The notes under the pieces: model-generated
Seen by the model: the letters and a program-made list of their open reading frames with translations, nothing else
What the model was told of the DNA's origin: nothing
Database searches by the model: none
Translations under genes and position numbers: made by a program
NCBI GenBank assembly: GCA_030652035.1
Contig: JAUSBJ010000036.1
Coordinates: 1-45,879 of the forward strand
DNA: 45,879 nt
Direction of reading: 5' to 3'
Source: Sulfurimicrobium sp.
GTDB lineage: Bacteria; Pseudomonadota; Gammaproteobacteria; Burkholderiales; Sulfuricellaceae
In this document: piece by piece, positions 36,293 to 42,803 of the stretch
How the letters are laid out: each line of letters opens with the position of its first letter
Numbering within the stretch: position 1 is the first letter of the stretch

Positions 36293-38660
36293 GCGCAAGA
36301 ATCTGCCTGCTGCAACAGCCGCACAAGATGTGGCCGTGTCAACGGCACAACGCGGTAGCCTTGTGGGGCGCGGGTTGATTGCGGTTCAGAGCGGCACAAT
36401 ACTGTCACTGACGAAAAACAACGTTGCGCTCTATCGCCAAGCAAGAACAGAATTCGATAGATGGTACTTGCGAGGGTATCAAAGGCAAGCCAGCCTCTTT
36501 GGATGGGAGATGTGCCGCCCCCTCTTAGATTGGGATAGAGACCATGCCTTGTTCTCCGCATTCAAAATCTTTCAGGAACTGGCTAATAAAGGCTTCGGCA
36601 AAGCCTACTACCCGCTATCAACCCTTATTGAAGATCAAAATCGCGCTCAGCATTTTACTCGAATGGCTTTTGAATGGAGCTTTGCCAGCCAAGACAATCA
36701 GGATGTGGAACTGTGGAGTGACTTGGGAAATATGTACCAAGAAGGCCGTGGCGTTGAACAAAATGATGAACAGGCTACGTACTGGTTTCGCAAAGCTGCC
36801 GAGGGAGGCGATGCCATTGGGCAATGGGAGCTTGGCTTGAACTATCGGGAAGGCCGCGGTGTTGTTGTAGATGATGAGCAAGGGTTTTACTGGATGTGCA
36901 AGGCCGCCGAGCAAGGTAATTCCGCGATGCAAGGGATGCTGGGTGAGTTATTTGAACTCGATTCTAAATATGAGCAGGCCGCGTATTGGTATCGTAAAGC
37001 TGCCGAGCAAGGGCTGGCTTGGGCACAATCTGCTCTCGCCTATATGTACCAAGAAGGCCGGGTCTTTGAGCAGGATTATGAGCAGGCAGTGTATTGGTAT
37101 CGCAAAGCCGCCGAACAACACAATGCCACGGCGCAATGGAAACTAGGTGAGATGTACGCAAACGGTCATGGTGTTGCGCAAGACAATGGGCAAGCTGAGT
37201 ATTGGTTTTGCAAGGCTGCCGAGCAAGACGGTTGGGGAGAGGATCAAAATAATCTTGGCGAGATGTACGTGCTCGGTCGCGGTGTTGAACAAGATTGGGA
37301 ACAGGCCGTGTACTGGTTTCGCAAGTCTGCCGAGCAAGATGACGCGGATGCGCAATTTAACCTTGGCGAGATGTACAGGCACGGATATGGTGTAGCGGAG
37401 GATGATGAGCAGGCCGTTTATTGGTATCGCAGAGCCGCCGAACAAGGCCGAAATTTTGCTCAATATAATCTTGCCAAGATGTACCAAGAAGGTCGTGGTG
37501 TTGGACAGGATGATGAACAGGCCATACATTGGTATCGAGAACTCAATGAGCAGGATGGCAAGGTTTTCGATGAAAATGATGGCAAGCTTTTCGATGAAAT
37601 GGATGGGTGGCATGAGGTCGGCTTGCAGTATTTTGAGGAACTGTATTGCGCCGATTATGGTGAATGGATGTTCAATTATGGTCATTGGGCACAGCGGTTT
37701 TCTCGGCCCACCTTTTTCCCTGATGAGAAACTGACGACAGTGCCGCAGGATATGCTGGTGCTGCTGTCTCATACTGGACATATAAGCGCACTGCCGCTGG
37801 ATGACCATCCGGCGCGTCATTACGATAGTGAGGACATCTACAGGATGTTTGTCGCCAGCACGCATGATTACATTCTGTGCTTCTCCAATCGCGGCCAAGT
37901 GTACCGGCTTAGGGGGCATGACGTGCCGCAGGGCAGCAGCATCTCGTCCGGCAAGCCGATCGACAACTTGCTTCAACTGGATGAAAAAGAGAAGGTTGTT
38001 GCCATCCTGCCGGTAGGGGAATTCGACGACAATCATTTCATCTTCATGGCAACCTCCAGCGGCATCGTCAAGAAGACGCCACTGTCGGACTTCCCTTGCT
38101 ACTTCTCGCGTCAGAAAAAGCGCGGCATCATCGCCATCAACCTCGACGAGGACGATTTCCTTATCGGCGTCGCAATTACAGACGGGCAGCGCGACATCAT
38201 GCTTTTCTCAGACGACGGCAAGGCGGTACGTTTCGAGGAAGGCGACGTGCGCGTGACTGGCCGCAATTCACGCGGCGTGATCGGCATGCGGCTACGTGAG
38301 GGGCATAAAGTCATTTCTTTGCTGGTGGCGGAGAACGAAAACCAGTCGGTCCTGACCGCGACCGAAAACGGCTACGGAAAACGCACCCCGATCACCGAGT
38401 ACACCCGCCACGGACGCGGCACTCTGAGCATGATGGCGATCCAGACTAGCGAGCGCAACGGTAAGGTGGTTGCTGCCACGCTGGTGGAAGAAAAAGACGA
38501 AATCATGCTCATCACTACCGGCGGCGTGCTGGTCCGCACCAGCGTCAAGGAAATACGCGGAATGGGCCGCGCCACACAGGGCGTGACTTTGATCCACTTG
38601 AGTGAAAACGAAAAACTTTCTGGCCTGGACAAACTCATGAAGCCCATTGTGAGGGAATAG
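36285..38660 (+). CDS. Chimeric Sel1-repeat / GyrA C-terminal beta-pinwheel protein
   Basis: A 791-aa protein. Residues 1-140 are unassigned. About eight Sel1-type repeats follow (approx. 140-423; units such as AQFNLGEMYRHGYGVAEDDE with AVYWYRRAAEQG). Next is a linker with two DGK(V/L)FDE units, then from about 486 to 785 an almost complete DNA gyrase subunit A C-terminal domain (for example VASTHDYILCFSNRGQVYRL, MLFSDDGKAVRFEEGDVR, VLTATENGYGKRTPITEY). The gyrase N-terminal breakage-reunion domain and catalytic Tyr are absent. The GyrA box (QRRGGKG in E. coli) and some following residues are missing from the first blade, where PARHYDSED stands instead, so gyrase-style DNA wrapping is unlikely. 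Sel1 repeats usually bind proteins. The GyrA part has more host-like GC than the repeat part. Its function is unknown. Confidence 0.9.
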   Translation: MAERKNLPAATAAQDVAVSTAQRGSLVGRGLIAVQSGTILSLTKNNVALYRQARTEFDRWYLRGYQRQASLFGWEMCRPLLDWDRDHALFSAFKIFQELANKGFGKAYYPLSTLIEDQNRAQHFTRMAFEWSFASQDNQDVELWSDLGNMYQEGRGVEQNDEQATYWFRKAAEGGDAIGQWELGLNYREGRGVVVDDEQGFYWMCKAAEQGNSAMQGMLGELFELDSKYEQAAYWYRKAAEQGLAWAQSALAYMYQEGRVFEQDYEQAVYWYRKAAEQHNATAQWKLGEMYANGHGVAQDNGQAEYWFCKAAEQDGWGEDQNNLGEMYVLGRGVEQDWEQAVYWFRKSAEQDDADAQFNLGEMYRHGYGVAEDDEQAVYWYRRAAEQGRNFAQYNLAKMYQEGRGVGQDDEQAIHWYRELNEQDGKVFDENDGKLFDEMDGWHEVGLQYFEELYCADYGEWMFNYGHWAQRFSRPTFFPDEKLTTVPQDMLVLLSHTGHISALPLDDHPARHYDSEDIYRMFVASTHDYILCFSNRGQVYRLRGHDVPQGSSISSGKPIDNLLQLDEKEKVVAILPVGEFDDNHFIFMATSSGIVKKTPLSDFPCYFSRQKKRGIIAINLDEDDFLIGVAITDGQRDIMLFSDDGKAVRFEEGDVRVTGRNSRGVIGMRLREGHKVISLLVAENENQSVLTATENGYGKRTPITEYTRHGRGTLSMMAIQTSERNGKVVAATLVEEKDEIMLITTGGVLVRTSVKEIRGMGRATQGVTLIHLSENEKLSGLDKLMKPIVRE

Positions 38661-38667
38661 AAAAATA

Positions 38668-39417
38668 ATGATGCTCCCCGAAGAACAAGAACTCACCCGC
38701 CTGGAAGGCGAACAAGCCGCACTTGAAGAGCAGGTCACTTCGGCTGAACTGGCGCTGGAAACCGCCAAAACAGAAACCGCGCAGTTCCAGCACCGCTATT
38801 ACCAAACCGTGGGGCGCCTGTATGCGCAATTGGATGAACTGGACGCGCAAATTGCCAATGCGCACGTTGCGCAATCCCCCGACGATGTAGCCGCTCAAGC
38901 CCACGCACAGGCCGCGCAGGAGCAGGCCAGAAAATCTGCCGAAGAAGCGGGCTTGATCGAGGCGCAACCCGCCCCGCCGCCGGAGATTACGCCGGAACTC
39001 AAGCTGGCATACCGGCAAGCCGCCAAATTGATGCACCCCGACCGCGCCACCACGGAACCCGAGCGCTTACGCCGAACCTCGCTGATGGCGCAAGTGAACC
39101 GGGCTTACGAGATCGGCGACCAAGCTGCCATTGAAAAACTGATTGTGGCGTATGGACAAGACCCCGAGGCGATTGGTGGCGCTGATGTGGCTTCGCGTAT
39201 CGTGAAAGCCATCCGTCGCATCGCGCAACTGCGACGCCGTTTAAGCGAAGCGCAGCAGGAAATGGAAACCCAGCAGCAGACCGAGATTTTCCAACTCAAG
39301 CAGACCATCGAAGAAACCGAAGCCATGGGCGGCGATCCCCTCGGCGACTTGGCGCAACAATTGATGCAGGAATTGTCTGAGCGGAAAATTCAGTTGGAAA
39401 TTGCGCAGCAAGAATAG
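38668..39417 (+). CDS. Coiled-coil J-domain protein
   Basis: A 249-aa protein with a coiled coil (about residues 5-65) and an Ala/Gln-rich linker. A J-domain-like segment follows (about 108-150), with the HPD tripeptide at His123-Pro124-Asp125 in YRQAAKLMHPDRATTEPE and a following helix SLMAQVNRAYEIGD. A second coiled coil spans about 185-249. J-domains stimulate Hsp70 ATPase, so it may recruit DnaK to the cassette proteins. It begins 7 nt after the Sel1-GyrA gene in the same direction. The J-domain is compact and helix I is short. Confidence 0.82.
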   Translation: MMLPEEQELTRLEGEQAALEEQVTSAELALETAKTETAQFQHRYYQTVGRLYAQLDELDAQIANAHVAQSPDDVAAQAHAQAAQEQARKSAEEAGLIEAQPAPPPEITPELKLAYRQAAKLMHPDRATTEPERLRRTSLMAQVNRAYEIGDQAAIEKLIVAYGQDPEAIGGADVASRIVKAIRRIAQLRRRLSEAQQEMETQQQTEIFQLKQTIEETEAMGGDPLGDLAQQLMQELSERKIQLEIAQQE

Positions 39418-39432
39418 GCCGCCACATCACCA

Positions 39433-40197
39433 ATGGATGATCTCTACCCCCAAACGCTAAACCATATGGAATCGACGTTGTCGGTTTTGGAAAAGCGTGT
39501 GCCAGAGCCTCAGCGCGTACCGATGGGTGGCAGCTTTGTTTTCCGGTATGCCGAAAAATCAATTCATCAAGCAATCGTTCAAAAGTTGGCTCGTGTAGTC
39601 AGTACGTTGCATTCAGCGCGAATACTTCTGGAGTTTGGCTTCATACAGGAGCAGGCAGCGCTGCAAAGGATGCTTGATGAGTTTATGGAGGACATCACAT
39701 TTCTTTCTTACGCAGTCATCTTTAATGATGTGACAGAGTTGCATCGCGCGTATCTGAATGCCTTCTACGAGGAGGAGTTAGACAAATCAGAAGACCCAAT
39801 CGGATCAAAGCAGAAACGTCCAATGGTGCCGCGTCAAAAGATCCGCGCTTATATTGCAAAGATCAAAGGTGGCGATCCCGACACGAGCCATGCGGGAGCA
39901 GTAACGCGGTCCATTAGCAAAATGTATTCTGGATACGTTCATGGTGCGTCGCCGCACATAATGGAAATGTATGGAGGCAATCCACCAAAATTCCATGTGA
40001 CAGGCATGGCAGGAATGCCTCTCTTTGCTGACCACAGGGATGATCTTTGGAACTACTTCTATCGAGGAATATGTGCGTTCGTATTTGCAGCTAAGGCATT
40101 TGGGGATGATGCACTATTCTCAAGCATTAACCGTTATTGCGATGAATTTGCGATGAGTGCAGGAAAGGCCAATTACGTATTCGCTAAGCATGCATAG
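39433..40197 (+). CDS. Unknown 254-aa protein ending the island cassette
   Basis: I do not recognise the family. It is predicted mostly helical with no signal peptide. Notable stretches are the helix-rich segment around residues 50-100 (IVQKLARVVSTLHSARILLE, MLDEFMEDITFLSYAV) and SKMYSGYVHGASPHIMEMYGG near 170-190, whose Y-x-x-x-V-H pattern loosely recalls DUF5677-type proteins. It starts 15 nt after the J-domain gene, so it is probably the last gene of the operon. Confidence 0.7.
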   Translation: MDDLYPQTLNHMESTLSVLEKRVPEPQRVPMGGSFVFRYAEKSIHQAIVQKLARVVSTLHSARILLEFGFIQEQAALQRMLDEFMEDITFLSYAVIFNDVTELHRAYLNAFYEEELDKSEDPIGSKQKRPMVPRQKIRAYIAKIKGGDPDTSHAGAVTRSISKMYSGYVHGASPHIMEMYGGNPPKFHVTGMAGMPLFADHRDDLWNYFYRGICAFVFAAKAFGDDALFSSINRYCDEFAMSAGKANYVFAKHA

Positions 40198-40249
40198 GGG
40201 GCAGATGCGCTGCATATTCCAGATGCAAACAAGCCGAGATTTTCAACTC

Positions 40250-40284
40250 AGGATTGAGATGGCCCTGCGGGCCGTTTCAATCCT
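40250..40284. repeat. Symmetric two-stem hairpin
   Basis: AGGATTGA pairs with TCAATCCT and GGCCC with GGGCC, separated by 3-nt bulges on both sides and a TGC loop. There is no T-tract on the plus strand. It lies 52 nt after the cassette. Confidence 0.55.
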
Positions 40285-40330
40285 TAATGGGTTAGGGGGC
40301 TTTCCCACCACTTTTGCAAGTGGCAAACAA

Positions 40331-40528
40331 ATGAACCGAAAGAAGCGAGATCAAACCCGCTATAACCGTAGGGAGGTGGAACTCGACAGCGACTCTATCT
40401 ACTACGTTTCCTTTGCTCCAAAATCCGGCGAAATTTATGAGCATTCGAGTCTTTTGGATGATCCATGGAACGTTAGACTCGACAGAAATCCTATTGGAAA
40501 GCCGGGGTTAGTTGATGCTGCTATCTAA
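40331..40528 (+). CDS. Possible small hypothetical protein, 65 aa
   Basis: A short open frame from ATG (MNRKKRDQTRYNRREVEL), basic at the N-terminus, then acidic with aromatic residues (SDSIYYVSFAPKSGEIYEHS). A weak AAGTGG precedes it. The open frame extends upstream over the end of the previous gene, but that part crosses the hairpin at 40250-40284 and is unlikely to be coding. The family is unknown; it may not be a gene. The gap 40529-40619 shows nothing. Confidence 0.35.
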   Translation: MNRKKRDQTRYNRREVELDSDSIYYVSFAPKSGEIYEHSSLLDDPWNVRLDRNPIGKPGLVDAAI

Positions 40529-40619
40529 GACTTGTAACCGCCAGCAAGAAAGCCCCGACAGCGACTAATGGGAATGGATCAGGCTCTGTCTGTTTCAATG
40601 GCCTGCATTCGACTCATGA

Positions 40620-41012
40620 TCACTTGCCCAATGCCATGCTTGCAATGAACCCTGAACGGGTTTCACCCGCAGCACGGGCTTGTGCATCCAATCTGTGAAG
40701 AATACGGCGCGGCAGGCTGATATTAACGCGCTCCATCGTGTCATCCAGCATGGCCGGGTCAACCTTTACCAGCCCCCACGTCCAGCCCTCATATTCAGGG
40801 TGAGCTTTGCGCAGCGCTTCGATGCTGGAAGGCTTCGGGATTTCCAGCCCCGCATCAAGTGCGGTTTCAATCCAGCCTGTTATAGCTTCTTCAGTCTGAA
40901 TAAAGGCTTCCTCCAAGGTGTCGCCAGCCGAAAAACAGCCGGGCAGGTCTGGCACGACCACGCCGAAGGCTTCGGTATCTGTTCCATTTTCAATTGCTAC
41001 GGGGTAATGCAT
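40620..41012 (-). CDS. hicB: HicB-family antitoxin
   Basis: Antitoxin of a HicAB module; 130 aa. The N-terminal HicB fold (FGVVVPDLPGCFSAGDTLEEA then EEAITGWIETALDAG) is followed by a C-terminal ribbon-helix-helix segment (VNISLPRRILHRLDAQARAAGETRSGFIA) that should bind the operator. It neutralises HicA and represses the pair. It lies 10 nt after hicA. The module probably stabilises the island or adds phage defence. Confidence 0.9.
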   Translation of the reverse strand: MHYPVAIENGTDTEAFGVVVPDLPGCFSAGDTLEEAFIQTEEAITGWIETALDAGLEIPKPSSIEALRKAHPEYEGWTWGLVKVDPAMLDDTMERVNISLPRRILHRLDAQARAAGETRSGFIASMALGK

Positions 41013-41022
41013 GATGCACCTC

Positions 41023-41202
41023 TCATATTCCGGCCTGTTGCCGGATTGCTTTCACCAAGCCGCGCCCTAAATCTTTCTTCGGGTGTGGCACCACCACGAT
41101 TCCGGGGCGTGTGGCGTGCGTGAATATGTGGTGTGAGCCATTCACCCGGTTGAGTTGCCAGCCCGCTTTTTTGAGTTCTCGAATAAGGTCTGCGCTATTC
41201 AT
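41023..41202 (-). CDS. hicA: HicA-family mRNA interferase toxin
   Basis: A 59-aa double-stranded-RNA-binding-fold toxin that cleaves mRNA. Family features are SADLIRELKKAGWQLNRVNGSHHIF with the catalytic His24 of the GSH motif, and the C-terminal VVPHPKKDLGRGLVKAIRQQAG. I use the ATG at 41202; a GTG at 41217 falls inside the operator palindrome and is less likely. It precedes hicB, the usual toxin-first order. Confidence 0.9.
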   Translation of the reverse strand: MNSADLIRELKKAGWQLNRVNGSHHIFTHATRPGIVVVPHPKKDLGRGLVKAIRQQAGI

Positions 41203-41203
41203 T

Positions 41204-41218
41204 TGTGTATGATACACA
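41204..41218 (-). promoter_or_regulatory. hicAB operator/promoter
   Basis: A perfect 15-bp palindrome (TGTGTAT-G-ATACACA arms of 7 bp) immediately precedes the hicA ATG and contains, on the minus strand, a -10-like TATCAT. Repressor binding would block the promoter. If this -10 is used, the transcript would start at or very near the ATG. Confidence 0.6.
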
Positions 41219-41242
41219 CCGCTTTGAGTTGATGAAAGTTGT

Positions 41243-42532
41243 TTAGTTCACTACGCGCAAACCGGCTTGCACTGGCACAAAGTCGATTCCCGCCTGCTCC
41301 AATATCCACGCCTCAATCTTGACGTGCCAGCTTCGCAACAGGTCGAGCGGGCGGCGGCGGTAATGCTTCTCGGCAAGCGCGCTTGGCTTGTGTCCCATGA
41401 TTTGCGCGACCACGCCGGTCGGCACTTCGCACCATTCGGACAATGTGCCAAAGGATCGGCGCAGGCCATGCAGGGATAGCGCGGGCAGTCCGGCGGCGGC
41501 CAATGCCTTGTTGTGGCCGATGCGCGGCTCCATGAGCCTGCCTGATGCGGCGGTGGGGCTGCTGAATACCCATTCGTTGCGGCGAGGTAGAGCGGCCAGC
41601 AGTTGCGCCAGATAAGGCGTCAGCGGAATGATGCGTTGCCCTTCCACCTTGTCGTGAATCGTCAGGCTTTGCCATTGGAAATCCACATCATCCCATCTCA
41701 ACCCGGCCAATTCTTCCCGCCTTGCGCCAGTGATAAGCAAGCCTTGCAAGTAGGCAGAATGTACGGGGTTGCTCAGTCTGCGCACATGCTCGAACCAGAG
41801 CGGCAACTGCTCACGCTGGAGGCAATCATCCTTGGCGGCAGGCTTCGGCAATGCTTCCTTGGCAACGTGAGAAGCGCACGCACCACTTGGAATGATCCCC
41901 TTGAATTCGGCACGGTTGCTCCAGCTTACGAATGCCCGTAATAGCGTAAAGGCGCGGCGGGCTTGTGTCGGGCGGCGGATCGTTTCTGGTGAATTGAGCC
42001 ATTCGCTCACGCGCTCGCTAGTCAGGTCGCACAACCTCACGCCGGATAATGACGACAACACCCCGGCCACTGTTTCCCCTTGGCCTCTTACCTTGATTTT
42101 TCCGCCTGATGCAATTATTCGCTGATGGTCGAGAAAATGCCGTGCGCTCCATTTGGATTTCTTGGCTTCAAGGTAAACCGGCCACGCATCTGCCAAGGTC
42201 ACATGCTGACGCACAGCTTCATCACGCTTGGCTGCAGCAGCGGCGGCAAGGTCGCTTTTTTGCTGGCGCGGGTCTATGCCTTGATCAGTCAGCGTCTTGA
42301 GGCGTGTTGCTTCGGACTGCGCTTTTCCGACAGGCCAGGTGCGCACATCACCTATAGTTACGCGCAGGGTTTTGCCATGTAGGCGGGCTTCGAAGATATA
42401 GGACTTGGTACCGGCAGCAGTAACCCGCAAACCCAAGCCGGGAGCCTTGCCGTCCCAATAGATGCTTTGCTGTTTGCCATGTTCGCATTGCGCCTTTGCT
42501 ACCACGCCAGCCGTGAAGTTTTGCTTTGCCAT
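41243..42532 (-). CDS. int: P4-type tyrosine recombinase (island integrase)
   Basis: A 429-aa site-specific integrase that recombines the island with the tRNA-Thr 3' end. The N-terminal arm-binding domain (KAPGLGLRVTAAGTKSYIFE and RVTIGDVRTWPVGKAQSEA) is typical of P4-like integrases. The catalytic domain shows Arg in ITGARREELAGL, HGLRRSFG (H-x-x-R), MGHK and the nucleophile Tyr in EKHYRRRPLDLL. The ATG at 42532 has GGAGG 7 nt upstream, which sets the start inside the longer open frame. It is 183 bp from attR, pointing away from it. Confidence 0.96.
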   Translation of the reverse strand: MAKQNFTAGVVAKAQCEHGKQQSIYWDGKAPGLGLRVTAAGTKSYIFEARLHGKTLRVTIGDVRTWPVGKAQSEATRLKTLTDQGIDPRQQKSDLAAAAAAKRDEAVRQHVTLADAWPVYLEAKKSKWSARHFLDHQRIIASGGKIKVRGQGETVAGVLSSLSGVRLCDLTSERVSEWLNSPETIRRPTQARRAFTLLRAFVSWSNRAEFKGIIPSGACASHVAKEALPKPAAKDDCLQREQLPLWFEHVRRLSNPVHSAYLQGLLITGARREELAGLRWDDVDFQWQSLTIHDKVEGQRIIPLTPYLAQLLAALPRRNEWVFSSPTAASGRLMEPRIGHNKALAAAGLPALSLHGLRRSFGTLSEWCEVPTGVVAQIMGHKPSALAEKHYRRRPLDLLRSWHVKIEAWILEQAGIDFVPVQAGLRVVN

Positions 42533-42550
42533 GATCGCCCCTCCTAGTCG

Positions 42551-42592
42551 CCTACATGGTAGAATCCATGTAGGCACTGTGTAGGCAAATTA
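42551..42592. repeat. Right integrase arm sites in the int promoter region
   Basis: The arms GCCTACATGG (42551-42560) and CCATGTAGGC (42567-42576) form a perfect 10-bp inverted repeat. The right arm runs into a 25-bp copy (42568-42592) of the left-end repeat at 33678. Its location just upstream of int suggests that binding may also control int expression. The A/T-rich stretch 42593-42715 before attR shows no gene. Confidence 0.6.
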
Positions 42593-42715
42593 TAACAATA
42601 AAGTGGAATATGAATCAACGCGATAAAGCAAGCGAAACGATATTATATATATGTTTTTATTAGAATATTATATACATTCTGCGACAGTGATCAACGACAG
42701 TAAATGTGAACTTGT

Positions 42716-42766
42716 GCGCATTCGTAATGCGAAGGTCACCAGTTCGATTCCGGTCATCGGCACCAG
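42716..42766 (+). repeat. attR: right 51-bp direct repeat of the island
   Basis: This is an exact copy of the tRNA-Thr 3' segment (33573-33623), without the 5' half, so it is not a functional tRNA. It is the displaced end of the original gene. Confidence 0.93.
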
Positions 42767-42770
42767 AACA

Positions 42771-42803
42771 GGGCCGGCAGCCACAAGCTGTCGGCCTTTT
42801 TCT
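42771..42803 (+). terminator. Original terminator of tRNA-Thr
   Basis: The stem GGCCGGCAG / CTGTCGGCC (one G-T) is followed by TTTTTCTTT, 5 nt after attR. It is now separated from its tRNA by the island. Confidence 0.88.

Larger units (their letters stand above)
33624..42766. mobile_element. 9.1-kb integrative genomic island in tRNA-Thr(CGT)
   Basis: The island lies between perfect 51-bp repeats of the tRNA-Thr 3' half. It carries a P4-type integrase next to the right end, HicAB, two minus-strand unknown genes, a secreted DUF4124 protein, and a four-gene plus-strand cassette (nuclease, Sel1-GyrA CTD, J-domain protein, unknown). No replication, packaging or conjugation gene is visible, so it depends on other elements for transfer. 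The boundaries are supported by a second terminator: the island supplies one after the rebuilt tRNA, and the original lies beyond the right repeat. Confidence 0.93.

Noticed and set aside
37143..38036. Minus-strand open frame opposite the Sel1 repeats
   Set aside because: Its apparent repeats are only the complement of the Sel1 repeat units.
36285..38660. A functional second gyrase subunit A
   Set aside because: There is no breakage-reunion domain, no catalytic tyrosine and no GyrA box; only the C-terminal pinwheel is present.
40250..40284. CRISPR-repeat-like sequence (GTTTCAATCC)
   Set aside because: There is only one copy, with no spacers and no cas genes; it is a lone hairpin.
40157..40330. 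Longer version of the 65-aa hypothetical gene
   Set aside because: It overlaps the preceding gene and runs through a stable hairpin; no ribosome site.
42716..42766. A second tRNA-Thr gene
   Set aside because: Only the 3' portion is present; the acceptor 5' strand and D arm are missing, so it is an att repeat.
42651..42803. N-terminal extension of the ydbH-like gene
   Set aside because: It would translate the att repeat and the tRNA terminator; those are structural sequences, and the extension has no similarity to the family.
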